Shown here: in pieces, positions 8,986 through 17,752 of the stretch | Layout: each line of letters starts with the position of its first letter | How positions within the stretch are numbered: position 1 is the first letter of the stretch | Assembly: GCA_018228705.1 (NCBI GenBank) | Contig: CP073694.1 | Location: forward strand, 620,001 to 684,000 | Reading direction: 5' to 3' | From: Dysosmobacter sp. Marseille-Q4140 | Lineage (GTDB): Bacteria > Bacillota > Clostridia > Oscillospirales > Oscillospiraceae | Length of the DNA: 64,000 nucleotides | The notes under the pieces: model-generated | Told to the model about the DNA's origin: nothing | The model's database searches: none | Seen by the model: the letters and a program-made list of their open reading frames with translations, nothing else | Position numbers and translations under genes: made by a program

Positions 8986-10179
8986 ATGAACAAGAAGAAC
9001 CTGGGCTTTGCCACCCGTCAGATCCACACCGGAAAGGTCTCCAACGACGCCGGCGCCCTGTGTGCCCCGATCTATCAGACCTCCACCTTTGAGTTCGAGA
9101 CCGTGGAGCAGGGCGGCGCCCGCTTCGCCGGTCAGGAAGCCGGTTACATCTATTCCCGCCTCGGCAACCCCACCGTCGGCATCGTGGAGGCCAAGATGGC
9201 GGAGCTGGAGGGCGGCGAGGACGCCCTGGCCACTGCCTCCGGCATGGGTGCCATCTCCACCGCCATCTGGAGCAGCGTGGAGGCCGGCGATGAGATCGTG
9301 GCCTGCGACACCCTCTATGGCTGCACCTACGCCCTGCTGAACCACGGCATCTGCAAGTTCGGTGTGAAGGTCACCTTTATCGATATGACCGATCTGGAGG
9401 CGCTGAAAGCCGCCCTCACCAGCAAGACCAAGGTGGTCTATCTGGAGACTCCCTGCAACCCCACCCTGAAGATCGTGGACATCGCCGCCGTGGCTCAGAT
9501 CGCCCACGCCTACAACGCCGATATCAAGGTCATGGTGGACAACACCTTCTGCACGCCTTACCTGCAGCGGCCTCTGGAACTGGGCGCCGACGTGGTGGTC
9601 CACAGCGCCACCAAGTACTTAAACGGCCATGGTGACGTCATCGCCGGCGTCGTGGTGGGCAGCAAGGACTTTATCGGCACCTGCCGTATGTTCGGTCTGA
9701 AGGACATGACCGGTGCGGTCATGAGCCCCTTCAACGCCTTCCTGATGGCCCGGGGCATGAAGACCCTGGACATCCGCATGGAGCGCCACTGCGCCAACGC
9801 CAGAAAGGTGGCGGACTTCTTCGCCGGCCACCCGGCGGTGGACAAGGTCTACTATCCCGGCCTGGACAGCTTCCCCGGCCACGAGATCGCCGCAAAACAG
9901 ATGAAGCTGCCCGGCGGCATGATCTCCATTGAGCTCAAGGCCGACAAGGCCGCCACCGCCGCTGCGCTGAACAAGCTGGAGCTGTGCGTCATCGCCGTCT
10001 CCCTGGGCGACGCCGAGACGCTGGTGGAGCATCCCGCCACCATGACCCACTCCACCTACACCGCCGAGGAGCTGAAAGCCGCCGGCATCTCCGAGGGCCT
10101 GGTCCGCATCAGCGTGGGTCTGGAGGATCCCGAGGACATCATCGCCGACTTCAAGGCAGTCCTGGATACGCTGGTCTGA
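8986..10179 (+). CDS. megL: L-methionine gamma-lyase
   Basis: Cytoplasmic PLP enzyme of 397 residues that splits methionine into methanethiol, ammonia and 2-oxobutyrate. It has the Cys/Met-metabolism PLP fold. The cofactor lysine is Lys210 in HSATKYLNGHGD, and the motif YGCT carries Cys113, equivalent to the Cys116 that marks methionine gamma-lyases against cystathionine enzymes. Stretches such as LKDMTGAV, HCANA, SFPGHE and SLGDAETLVEHPA closely follow the Pseudomonas enzyme as I remember it. GAAAGGA precedes the ATG with somewhat long spacing. Neighbours are the LysR gene and the NhaC-type transporter, together suggesting methionine import and fermentation. Homocysteine or cysteine may also be used. 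Confidence 0.9.
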   Translation: MNKKNLGFATRQIHTGKVSNDAGALCAPIYQTSTFEFETVEQGGARFAGQEAGYIYSRLGNPTVGIVEAKMAELEGGEDALATASGMGAISTAIWSSVEAGDEIVACDTLYGCTYALLNHGICKFGVKVTFIDMTDLEALKAALTSKTKVVYLETPCNPTLKIVDIAAVAQIAHAYNADIKVMVDNTFCTPYLQRPLELGADVVVHSATKYLNGHGDVIAGVVVGSKDFIGTCRMFGLKDMTGAVMSPFNAFLMARGMKTLDIRMERHCANARKVADFFAGHPAVDKVYYPGLDSFPGHEIAAKQMKLPGGMISIELKADKAATAAALNKLELCVIAVSLGDAETLVEHPATMTHSTYTAEELKAAGISEGLVRISVGLEDPEDIIADFKAVLDTLV

Positions 10180-10214
10180 TTGAATTGCATTTTTGGAACT
10201 CCCCTTCCACACAG

Positions 10215-10256
10215 GGAAACCGCGCCGCAAAACAGCTGTTTTGCGGCGCGGTTTCC
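10215..10256. terminator. Perfect 42-base palindrome, bidirectional terminator
   Basis: Two 21-base arms with no spacer, exactly self-complementary (GGAAACCGCGCCGCAAAACAG and its complement). It sits between the converging megL and VanY-like genes, so it can stop transcription from either side; the internal A4/T4 blocks replace a T tract. Confidence 0.75.
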
Positions 10257-10309
10257 TGCGTCAGTCCGATCTCATGCCGTCCCAAGCGGCCGGCACCATC
10301 TAAAAGGCA

Positions 10310-11191
10310 TCAGCGCATCTCCCCCGCCCAGCGATCCAGGTATTCCTCCAGACAGAGGCCCTGTTCCATGATCGTCCGGGCGGCCTCCTCTCCCACATAG
10401 CGGTAATGCCAGGGCTCATAGCCGATGCCGGTGAGATCGCTTTTATCCGTGGGATACCGGAGGATGAACCCATAGGCGGCGCAGTTGTCCATCAGCCACT
10501 GCTGGACGGGCGTGGTCTCCTGCCGTTGGTCCAGCAGCTGATACCCCGTATCCACAATGTCCACTGCCAGGCCGGTCTCATGCTCGCTGGTGCCAGGCCG
10601 GGCCACCCAGCGGGCCGCCTCGTCCCCGGCATCCTCCCGGGAATACCCCTGCGTCAAAAGACTGTCCATCTTGTTTTGGAACAGCTCCTCCTGTTTGTCC
10701 CGAGTGCGGTAGGACGAGCAGATCATCGGCTCCAGCCCCTCCGCCCGGCAGTCGTCCATCATCCGCTGCAAGGCAGGGTACACCCGGCTGTCCACGGCGT
10801 GACCGCCATACAGCTCTGTCAGCTCCGGCACCTGAAAATCCTCCGGCAGCACATGGGCGGCATTCACCAGCCGCAGCTCCCACGTCTCCCCTTCCGGCAG
10901 GCAGCCGCCTGAGGGCTGCTGTTCCTCGGAACTGGGCTGCAGCAGATCGTCTGTAGTCCCGATGGCCGGCTCCTCCATATGTATATTCCGGGCTGCGTTC
11001 TCCTCCTCCGCAGCCCGGGCAGAGCCCAGTACGAACCCCGCGCAAAACAGCGCCAGCCCCAGCAGGAGCAGCAGGAATTTTCTGTACCAGCGCCGGCGGC
11101 AGGAGGAGCCGGTCCGTCGGGCCACATGGTATTCCCGCTTCGGGATAGGGGCGGGACGGGATAACGGGACGTTTTTTGGGGGCCGGGACAT
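10310..11191 (-). CDS. VanY-family D-alanyl-D-alanine carboxypeptidase
   Basis: Membrane-anchored peptidase of about 293 residues acting outside the cell on muropeptide ends. A basic N-terminus precedes one hydrophobic segment (KFLLLLLGLALFCAGFVLG), then a low-complexity linker and a C-terminal peptidase M15B domain. Zinc-site motifs are present: SSYRT, TSEHETGLAVDI and EPWHYRYVG. The ATG at 11191 was chosen because AAAGGTG lies about 8 bases upstream; an in-frame ATG seven codons earlier lacks a site. It is monocistronic, divergent from a lipoprotein gene. The separate VanXY at 58764-59504 has related zinc motifs, but this copy has the anchor and is not in the van operon, so routine wall trimming is likely. 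Confidence 0.9.
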   Translation of the reverse strand: MSRPPKNVPLSRPAPIPKREYHVARRTGSSCRRRWYRKFLLLLLGLALFCAGFVLGSARAAEEENAARNIHMEEPAIGTTDDLLQPSSEEQQPSGGCLPEGETWELRLVNAAHVLPEDFQVPELTELYGGHAVDSRVYPALQRMMDDCRAEGLEPMICSSYRTRDKQEELFQNKMDSLLTQGYSREDAGDEAARWVARPGTSEHETGLAVDIVDTGYQLLDQRQETTPVQQWLMDNCAAYGFILRYPTDKSDLTGIGYEPWHYRYVGEEAARTIMEQGLCLEEYLDRWAGEMR

Positions 11192-11410
11192 GGCGGACAC
11201 ACCTTTCAGCATGAAATTTCGCCTTTCACTCTACCGGTCCTTTCCCGCAAAATCCCCGCTCTTTTGCATCAAACTCCCATCATCTTCCCAAGTTCCCGCG
11301 AACATGGTGAGCAGCCTTCCTTTTCGGAGAAAAACTTTTTTGTCCGCCCGTTCGTCTATAAGACAAAGGCCGGAAATCCGGCTATCCAAACAAGGAAAGG
11401 ACCATATACC

Positions 11411-11971
11411 ATGCGTAAACATCTGAGCAAAATATTTCTGCTGACGGCGGCATTGTGCCTGCTGCTGGCCGGCTGCGGCCAAAGCGGCCAGAACGCCGAA
11501 ACGCTTCCGGAGAACTCCACCGAGCAGAGCGAACAGGCCGAGCAGCCCGCCCAGGCTCCAACCGGAGAGGCGGAGGGCGACGAACCGGCTGCGCCTGAAG
11601 AGACGCCGGAAACCGATGAGCAGACATACACCGACAATTTCTCCGTGGACCAGGCCGCCGCAGAGGCCTTTGCCCAGAAGATCCAGGCAATCGTTGCGGA
11701 CAAGGATATGGAGGGGCTGGCGGATCTCATGATGTTCCCCAACTACGTGGGCTTCCCGGAGGATGCGCAGTTTGTGGAAACCCGCGAGGATTTCCTCGCT
11801 CTTGATCCTAGCCAGGTCTTTGCAGAGGACCTGCTCACCGAGGTCAGCTCAGCGGATATTTCCTCTCTGGAGCCCAGCCAGGCTGGCTTCGTTCTCTCCG
11901 CCAGCGGCCGCCCCAACATCGTCTTCGGCGTGGCCGAGGGCAGCCTCGCCATCGTAGGCATCAACTACTGA
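11411..11971 (+). CDS. Lipoprotein of unknown function
   Basis: Secreted lipoprotein of 186 residues. The signal peptide ends in a lipobox LLLAGC, followed by an acidic low-complexity linker rich in Glu, Gln, Pro and Ala (about residues 22-75), then a globular domain of about 110 residues. No family is recognised with confidence; the globular part could be a small NTF2-like or stress-type domain. The ATG at 11411 gives a clean signal peptide, with AAAGGA upstream. The frame is open further upstream without signal features. A terminator follows, separating it from the two-component genes. Confidence 0.75.
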   Translation: MRKHLSKIFLLTAALCLLLAGCGQSGQNAETLPENSTEQSEQAEQPAQAPTGEAEGDEPAAPEETPETDEQTYTDNFSVDQAAAEAFAQKIQAIVADKDMEGLADLMMFPNYVGFPEDAQFVETREDFLALDPSQVFAEDLLTEVSSADISSLEPSQAGFVLSASGRPNIVFGVAEGSLAIVGINY

Positions 11972-11995
11972 CGCATTCCCCGTAAGGGCGGGAAA

Positions 11996-12023
11996 GGCGC
12001 CCGCCTCTGGCGGGTGCCTTTTT
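11996..12023 (+). terminator. Rho-independent terminator
   Basis: GGCGCCCGCC, loop TCT, GGCGGGTGCC, then five T residues, about 25 bases after the lipoprotein stop. Confidence 0.9.
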
Positions 12024-12108
12024 CCTGTGCGTGTCCGCCGCCCTCCGTCGGGCATGATGCAAAAATGATGGGGGAGGAAGCTATCTTATCAAAAAAGGAG
12101 GTGCGCCC

Positions 12109-12765
12109 ATGAACAAGATCCTGATAGCCGAGGATGAGGCGCCCATTGCCGATCTGGTCCGAACCGTGCTCACCGACGCAGGCTACCGCTGCGTCTGGGC
12201 GCCGGACGGGATCCGGGCGGCAGACCTTCTGGAGCAGGAGCCCTTTGATCTGGCGCTGCTGGACATCATGCTGCCCGGAGCGGACGGATACGAACTGCTG
12301 GACTACTGCAAGACACTGGAGGTGCCCGTGATCTTTCTCACTGCCCGGGGTGAGGTGGAGGACCGGGTCCGGGGACTGCGCCGCGGTGCCGAGGACTACC
12401 TGCCCAAGCCCTTCGCCCTGCCGGAGCTGCTGGCCCGGGTAGAGACAGTGCTGCGCCGCTGCGGTAAGGCCTCACAGCTCCTGCATCTGGAGCCGGATAT
12501 CGAGATCGACCCCGCCGCCCGGATCGTCCGCAGGGCTGGTCAGCCTGTGGCCCTGACAGCCAAGGAATTTGACCTTTTGGTGTTGTTCGTTCAGAACAGG
12601 AATGTCGCCCTGTGCCGGGACCGGATCTTTGAGCGGGTGTGGAACGAGGAATATCTGGGGGACAGCCGCACCGTGGACCTCCACGTCCAGCGGATGCGGA
12701 AGAAGCTGGGCCTGGAAGAGCGGCTGACGGCGGTGTACAAGGTAGGCTACCGATTGGAGGGGTGA
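12109..12765 (+). CDS. OmpR/PhoB-family response regulator
   Basis: DNA-binding response regulator of 218 residues. The receiver has acidic EDE, phospho-Asp52 in LLDIMLPGADG, Thr in FLTARG and Lys in LPKPF. It is followed by a winged-helix effector ending TAVYKVGYRLEG, the usual OmpR C-terminus. AAAAAAGGAGGT is a near-perfect ribosome site. It is the first gene of an operon with the histidine kinase (4-base gap) and an anchored protein. The target is unknown; the downstream lipoprotein gene at 15046 is a reasonable candidate. Confidence 0.95.
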   Translation: MNKILIAEDEAPIADLVRTVLTDAGYRCVWAPDGIRAADLLEQEPFDLALLDIMLPGADGYELLDYCKTLEVPVIFLTARGEVEDRVRGLRRGAEDYLPKPFALPELLARVETVLRRCGKASQLLHLEPDIEIDPAARIVRRAGQPVALTAKEFDLLVLFVQNRNVALCRDRIFERVWNEEYLGDSRTVDLHVQRMRKKLGLEERLTAVYKVGYRLEG

Positions 12766-12769
12766 AGTC

Positions 12770-14170
12770 TTGCGGCTTTTCTGGAAGCTGTTTTGCAGCA
12801 TGGTGGCCATGACGGCCCTGGCCTGCTCCATCAGCGGCTTTTTGCTGATCGACGGCCAGTTCCGCTCCGGGCTGGACGCTCAGGCGGAAATAGCAGTGAC
12901 GGAGCACACCATCCTCCGGCGTATGCTGCTGCGGGAGATGCAGTTTTCCCGCAGCTTCAGTCACGCGGACGTAGCCCGGCTGGCCGAGGACTCCGCCGCC
13001 TCCCTCAGCCGCGGCGGCATCTCCTTCCGCCTCAGCAGAGAAGATGGGCAGACGCTCTCCGGCATCGCCCCGCCCGCCGCATCGGCACTGACCTCCTCCC
13101 TGTCGCAGACGCAGCTGGGATGGGAGGTTCTGCGGGCCGGGAGCCGGTTTTACCTGCACACAGCAAGTCCCCTGGAGGCGGAGGACGGAACGCTCTATCT
13201 GGAGACCTGGCGGGACGCGGGCGATCTCTTCTCCGCCAGGCAGGCCCAGTACAACGCATTTTCCTACCTGCTGCTGGGGCTGATCCTGGCCTCGGCGCTG
13301 GCCGCTCTGGCTGTCAGCGCCTGGATCACCCGCCCCTTGGGGCGGCTGTCCGAGGCATCGCGGCAGATGGCCGCCGGGGAGCTGTCCCGGCGGGTAGCTG
13401 TCAGCAGCGACGACGAGCTGGGCCAGCTCTCCCGGGATTTCAACCTTATGGCGGAGCAGCTGGAGCGGCACGTGGACGAGCTGACAGACACTGCCCGCCG
13501 GCAGGAGGACTTCCTCCACGCCTTCGCCCACGAGACCAAGACGCCCCTGACGTCCATCATCGGCTATGCAGAACTCCTGCTCTCCCGCCCCGCCCAGCTT
13601 CAGCTGGTACGGGAGAGCGCCGGTCATATCTTCCGGGAGGGGCGTCGGCTGGAGAGCCTGTCCCGCAGGCTGCTGGACCTGTTCGTTCTGGAAAAAGGCA
13701 GCTTCTCTCCCCGCCCCACTGAGCTGGCGCCCTTTTTGGAGCGGGTGGGCGCAGTCCTGCGGCCGACGCTGGAACAGGCGGGCATCCGCCTGGAGGTCCG
13801 GGCTGCCCCCGGCACAGCGGAGCTGGAGCCGGATCTGATGGAGTCCGTGTGCCTGAACCTGCTGGACAATGCCCGCAAGGCTGTGGACACAGAGGGCCGC
13901 ATCCTTCTGGAGGGCGCTCCCACAGCCGGCGGCTACCGTATCCAAGTGTCAGACAACGGAAGAGGGATCTCCCCGGAGGACCTGGGCCGGATCACCGAGC
14001 CCTTTTACATGGTGGACAAATCCAGATCCCGCGCCCAGGGCGGCGCCGGGCTGGGTCTGACCGTATGCCAGCGGATCGTGGCGCTCCACGGCGGTACGCT
14101 GATCTTCGAGAGCACTCCGGGTAAAGGTACCCGGGTCAGCGTTGATCTGAAGGGAGGGGACGGCGGTTGA
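12770..14170 (+). CDS. Membrane sensor histidine kinase
   Basis: Kinase of 466 residues pairing with the preceding regulator. Two membrane segments (about 8-27 and 163-185) flank an extracytoplasmic sensor of about 130 residues. Then come HAMP (WITRPLGRLSEASRQM), HisKA with His254 in FAHETKTPL, and HATPase with N box LLDNARKAV, G1 DNGRGIS and G2 GGAGLGL. Translation starts at TTG 12770, 13 bases after GGAGGGG; no ATG is better placed. The HETKTPL variant is common in Clostridia. Its end overlaps the next gene by TTGA. The signal is unknown. Confidence 0.94.
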   Translation: MRLFWKLFCSMVAMTALACSISGFLLIDGQFRSGLDAQAEIAVTEHTILRRMLLREMQFSRSFSHADVARLAEDSAASLSRGGISFRLSREDGQTLSGIAPPAASALTSSLSQTQLGWEVLRAGSRFYLHTASPLEAEDGTLYLETWRDAGDLFSARQAQYNAFSYLLLGLILASALAALAVSAWITRPLGRLSEASRQMAAGELSRRVAVSSDDELGQLSRDFNLMAEQLERHVDELTDTARRQEDFLHAFAHETKTPLTSIIGYAELLLSRPAQLQLVRESAGHIFREGRRLESLSRRLLDLFVLEKGSFSPRPTELAPFLERVGAVLRPTLEQAGIRLEVRAAPGTAELEPDLMESVCLNLLDNARKAVDTEGRILLEGAPTAGGYRIQVSDNGRGISPEDLGRITEPFYMVDKSRSRAQGGAGLGLTVCQRIVALHGGTLIFESTPGKGTRVSVDLKGGDGG

Positions 14171-14802
14171 GATCGTTCAAAGCATGGGGTCTGCCGGTCC
14201 TGACCGGTCTGGCCGTGCTGGCAGCGGTACTGCTGCCGCGGCAGCTCTCCATTCTGCGGGACCGGGGAGAACTGGCGGCTGTCCACATAGAATCCCTGTC
14301 AGAGGAGGATCTGACTGTCCGGGAGATCCCCCTGCCGGAAAAGCTGAAACTGCTGTGGCGGGCCGTTCAATACCCGGACCTGGAGGTGTTTTCCACCTCC
14401 CAACCCCTTCCGTCACCAGGAGCACAGGCGGCGGAGCAGGCAGAAGAGATATTTTTTCAAAGCGTGGAGACACTTGCGGACTGGGGTGTTTTACCGGCAG
14501 GCTACGACCTGGAGGCACTGACCTTCCAGGGCGGAAGCCGGGCAGTCTATGTGCGCTCCGACGAATATCAATCTGTCAGTATGCTGTATTTGCAGGGCTC
14601 CTCTGCCCATCAGGACAGCTTCTGGATCGTGGTGGATGAAGAGACCGGTCTTCCGGTGTGGTTCGACTGCAATCTGCGCTCAGCAAAGAAAGCACTCCCC
14701 TCATCCGAGGAGCTGGGGCTTCGCTTTTTGAAGGGTCTGGAGCTCGAGGCGCAGCAGCGCGGCCCTGCGCTATGGGAGATCGACGGCACCGGGGGGCTGT
14801 GA
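14167..14802 (+). CDS. Membrane-anchored protein of unknown function
   Basis: Protein of 211 residues with one N-terminal hydrophobic segment (about residues 8-23) and a mostly extracytoplasmic remainder, lacking a lipobox. The TTG start overlaps the kinase stop codon (TTGA), so it is coupled to the two-component system. The start at this TTG is supported by the overlap and by the hydrophobic segment. No family is recognised. Position and topology suggest an accessory sensor or a protein that modulates the kinase, which is inference only. Confidence 0.7.
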   Translation: MRSFKAWGLPVLTGLAVLAAVLLPRQLSILRDRGELAAVHIESLSEEDLTVREIPLPEKLKLLWRAVQYPDLEVFSTSQPLPSPGAQAAEQAEEIFFQSVETLADWGVLPAGYDLEALTFQGGSRAVYVRSDEYQSVSMLYLQGSSAHQDSFWIVVDEETGLPVWFDCNLRSAKKALPSSEELGLRFLKGLELEAQQRGPALWEIDGTGGL

Positions 14803-15045
14803 TATACGCCGCCCGCACAGAAAGCCTGTATGGACGTATCTGTGTAGAACCGCTGGGTTTTTCCGGAAAGCTTTTCAGGGAAGACCGCGCTTCCAGCTCC
14901 GACGCCCCGCTGTCGGAGAACTGGTGATGGCGAAATGATGCAAAAACGAGGCCACTTTGCGGCCTGGGTCTTGTAAAGTAAAGATACCAAGAAGGAAGCG
15001 TCTCCGGAACGGAGATCCGTACAAACAGAAATGGAGGAATCGACC

Positions 15046-15450
15046 ATGAAGAAAAACGGCTATCAGATGCTTGTGCTGCTGACGCTTTTATGTTCCATGC
15101 TGCTTCTTTCCGCCTGCACCGCAGAGGCGGCAGCCGGAGAGGATACTGCCGCACCCGCGGCGGAGGAGCAGACAGAGCCAACCCTGGAATCGCTCCTGGG
15201 CGAGGACTATGTCGATTATCTGACAGAGACCATCACCATGCAGATGGGCAACCGCATGGACAAGGACCCTGAGGTCCGGTACTTCCCCATTGAGGACAAC
15301 GCACCGCTCAGCGACTATGTTACCATCGACGAGAACACCGAATTTGAGGTGGATGACGAGGGCAACCCGGTGATCATCTTCCCGGCAGGGACGGTCACGG
15401 ACGAGGCCAACGGCGTGCAGAGTTTCCGCGTCCCCAAGCTGTACCAATAA
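15046..15450 (+). CDS. Small lipoprotein of unknown function
   Basis: Lipoprotein of 134 residues with a signal peptide ending LLLSAC, a short Ala/Glu-rich linker, and an acidic domain of about 95 residues. The ATG at 15046 follows GGAGG by eight bases and starts a proper signal peptide; an ATG five codons earlier overlaps the ribosome site and is rejected. It lies 243 bases after the anchored protein gene, so it may have its own promoter. No family is recognised. Confidence 0.75.
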   Translation: MKKNGYQMLVLLTLLCSMLLLSACTAEAAAGEDTAAPAAEEQTEPTLESLLGEDYVDYLTETITMQMGNRMDKDPEVRYFPIEDNAPLSDYVTIDENTEFEVDDEGNPVIIFPAGTVTDEANGVQSFRVPKLYQ

Positions 15451-15459
15451 GGAATGTAC

Positions 15460-15494
15460 ACGGAGGCCTCCGGCATAAAGCCGGAGGCCTCCGT
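15460..15494 (+). terminator. Hairpin terminator
   Basis: Fifteen-base arms (ACGGAGGCCTCCGGC and complement) around ATAAA, followed by TTG, 10 bases past the lipoprotein stop. Confidence 0.8.
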
Positions 15495-15773
15495 TTGTCT
15501 GAAAGGCTTCTCCCACTGCGGCAAACCGCTCCCCTGTCATGGAGCGCCCAGCCCCGTCAAGAGAAGAATTGCTGCCCGGAGCGGTACACGGCGTGCGCGG
15601 CAGGCGGAACCGGCGCCGCCGCAGCAGACCCACAGCCAGGGCGTCCCTTTGAATGGCTCCGCGTCCCCATTCCTTCGCAGCCATTCCCCTCTCCACCAGG
15701 AGTCGGGAGCTTTGGCACCCACACGCTGCCTCCCTTCAATCATCATCCGCACCATACACCGGCGCCGACAGAA

Positions 15774-15815
15774 GGATCGCCCATATTCCGCTTTTCAGCA
15801 GAATATGGGCGATCC
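15774..15815 (-). terminator. Hairpin terminator at the end of the apbE operon
   Basis: Fifteen-base arms (GGATCGCCCATATTC and GAATATGGGCGATCC) with a 12-base loop lie five bases past the apbE stop on the minus strand. It would end the nine-gene operon. The T tract is weak. Confidence 0.7.
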
Positions 15816-15819
15816 AAAC

Positions 15820-16773
15820 TCATTTCATTGAAACAAACGAAGCCCCGGCAGAAGCACCGACACTTCCGTCTTTCCGCACGGCAACATATTCGATGACTTC
15901 CCCGCTATCGCGCCGGAGCTGTTCCACCAGCTCTCTTCCCCGGTCCTCGCCAAGGGCAAAAAATGCAGTGGAGAGCAGATCCGTATACACCGGTCTGGAG
16001 GACACGATGGAAACGCTCTTCAAGGTCAGAGGAATGGGATACCCCGTCTTTGGGTTCAGAAGATGGTGATATATGACCCCATCCTTTTGAAAGCTGTGCT
16101 CATACCAGGAGGATGTGGCGATTCCCGTATCCATCAGCTCCACGGATCCAAACACCGTGCCCGGATCATCCGGGTCCCGGATCGCCACTTTCCATGGCCG
16201 GAGCGCTCCGTTTTCTCCTCTGCGCGCCCCCATCACAAACAGGTTCCCACCATAGTCCAGCACCGCCTGGCGTACGCCGCCCCTGCGGAGACGGTCCACA
16301 GTCAGCCCCAGAGCAAATCCCTTGCCCGCAGCACCGGGATCCAGTCCTACATCCGGGATGTCAAACGACACCGTGCTGCTCCCGGGGTGCAGATGGATGT
16401 GCTGATAGCCCACCCGGGCCAGCGTCTCCCGGATCTGCTCCGGGGTAGGCACCCGCGGCGGCTCCGCCAGAAAATCCCACAGCTTGATCAGCGGTCCCAC
16501 CGTCAGATCAAAGGCGCCGTCTGTCAAGCGGCAGATCTCCAGATTCTGCTCCAGAAAGCGCAGCAGCGTCTCGGAAACCGGCGTCTCCTCTCCCGGGCGG
16601 ATATCACGGCACAGGCGGGACAGTTCAGACTCCGGATCGAACATACTGAGTGTGCGTTCCAGCTGGTGTGCTTCTTCCTCGCACTGATCCAACAGGCCCT
16701 CGCTTCCATCGGGGAGTTCAGCCGTGATCCGGCAGAGCGTATCATACGCCAAGAATGCCCGCATATGTTCCAT
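15820..16773 (-). CDS. apbE: ApbE, FAD:protein FMN transferase
   Basis: Transfers FMN from FAD onto a Thr or Ser of a target protein through a phosphoester, using Mg2+. The 317 residues carry the family motifs: DPGAAGKGFALG (145-156), DTGIATSSWYE (215-225), HHLLNPKTGYP (236-246) and DLLSTAFFALG (265-275). Unlike the secreted lipoprotein forms, the N-terminus (MEHMRAFLAYDT) has no signal peptide, so it should act in the cytoplasm. It is the last gene of the operon, 24 bases after a tandem FMN-binding protein, and those three paralogues are its obvious targets. The family call is firm; the targets are inferred. Confidence 0.94.
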   Translation of the reverse strand: MEHMRAFLAYDTLCRITAELPDGSEGLLDQCEEEAHQLERTLSMFDPESELSRLCRDIRPGEETPVSETLLRFLEQNLEICRLTDGAFDLTVGPLIKLWDFLAEPPRVPTPEQIRETLARVGYQHIHLHPGSSTVSFDIPDVGLDPGAAGKGFALGLTVDRLRRGGVRQAVLDYGGNLFVMGARRGENGALRPWKVAIRDPDDPGTVFGSVELMDTGIATSSWYEHSFQKDGVIYHHLLNPKTGYPIPLTLKSVSIVSSRPVYTDLLSTAFFALGEDRGRELVEQLRRDSGEVIEYVAVRKDGSVGASAGASFVSMK

Positions 16774-16797
16774 AGCGTGTTCCCTTTCCGCTTCGGT

Positions 16798-17739
16798 TTA
16801 CTTCACAACGCCGTCCTTGCGCATTTCCTCCAGCACCACCTTGGCCATGCGCAGGTAATTCATGAAGGCAGGATACATGGGACGGTTCTTGGGATCCATG
16901 TCCAGATGCTCCCGATCCGGGTTGGGATCGTCCCAGATCATGCCCATGTCCTTGCCGGCCGCATGGGGCAGGCCGGTCAGATCCAGCATATTCTGCGTGG
17001 CGCAGACCTTCTGGTTCAGGTTGTCCATCTGCGTGCGGAAGCCCACCAGGAAGGCATGACGGTCCCAGCCGGAGGGGAACGGATCCTCATAGGTGGGGCA
17101 GTCGTATTTGGACTGGCGGTAATACTTCTTCAGCTCCGGATGAACGATGTCCTCCTCATTGTCGGCAAAGATCTCGTCAAAGCGGCAGGAGAGGATCTTG
17201 CCATCCTCTACCACCACCTTCAGCCAGCCGGTGAGGCCGTAGCCGTAGTCCTCGGAGTAGCTGTACAGCTTCTTGCCGGAGGGCTTGTCCAGCTGGGCGT
17301 CCAGCTTCGCCGCAAAGGTCAGCAGCTTCTTCACACTGCCGGAGGCGCTGGCCACCAGGTCAAAGTCGCCGCTGAGGCTCTGCTTTTCCATCATCTGCTG
17401 CTCTACGTACTGCATGCCCATGGTCAGCACGGAGCCGGCCTTCTGCATGCGGGGCTTGGTGTACTGCCAGAAGCTGTAGCTGGAACGGCGCTTGGAGATA
17501 TCCCGGTAGAGGTGATTGTAATAGGAGGGCGCCGTGATCTCGTTGAGCTCCACGAAGATCAGCTTGCCGTCGGCCTTCACCGCTTCCACGATACCCAGAT
17601 GGCCCGGATCGGCGGGGAATTCTCCCTCTACGCCGGGATAATAGGGCGGGAATCTCTCCTCGATGCGATAGTAGTCGCCCTTCAGCATCCCCTTGGGGGG
17701 CTGTACAGACCAGACAGGCTTCTTTCCTGCGTTATCCAT
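16798..17739 (-). CDS. Tandem FMN-binding-domain-like protein, paralogue 1
   Basis: Soluble protein of 313 residues, homologous along its whole length to the proteins at 17753-18748 and 24404-25255. Each has two similar halves with the FMN_bind pattern (a hydrophobic strand, then DGKL/DGKI and an acidic VELNE or RFDE strand). In the first half, flavinylated relatives have D-x-x-T/S-G-A-T/S; here the site reads DLVASASGS (127-135), keeping a Ser at the acceptor position but losing the Gly. The second half ends in DLTGLP (253-258), without a hydroxyl acceptor. No signal peptide or membrane segment is seen. AAGGAGG precedes the ATG. The FMN_bind assignment is by pattern, not by search. Confidence 0.7.
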   Translation of the reverse strand: MDNAGKKPVWSVQPPKGMLKGDYYRIEERFPPYYPGVEGEFPADPGHLGIVEAVKADGKLIFVELNEITAPSYYNHLYRDISKRRSSYSFWQYTKPRMQKAGSVLTMGMQYVEQQMMEKQSLSGDFDLVASASGSVKKLLTFAAKLDAQLDKPSGKKLYSYSEDYGYGLTGWLKVVVEDGKILSCRFDEIFADNEEDIVHPELKKYYRQSKYDCPTYEDPFPSGWDRHAFLVGFRTQMDNLNQKVCATQNMLDLTGLPHAAGKDMGMIWDDPNPDREHLDMDPKNRPMYPAFMNYLRMAKVVLEEMRKDGVVK

Positions 17740-17752
17740 TGTTCGTTCCTCC

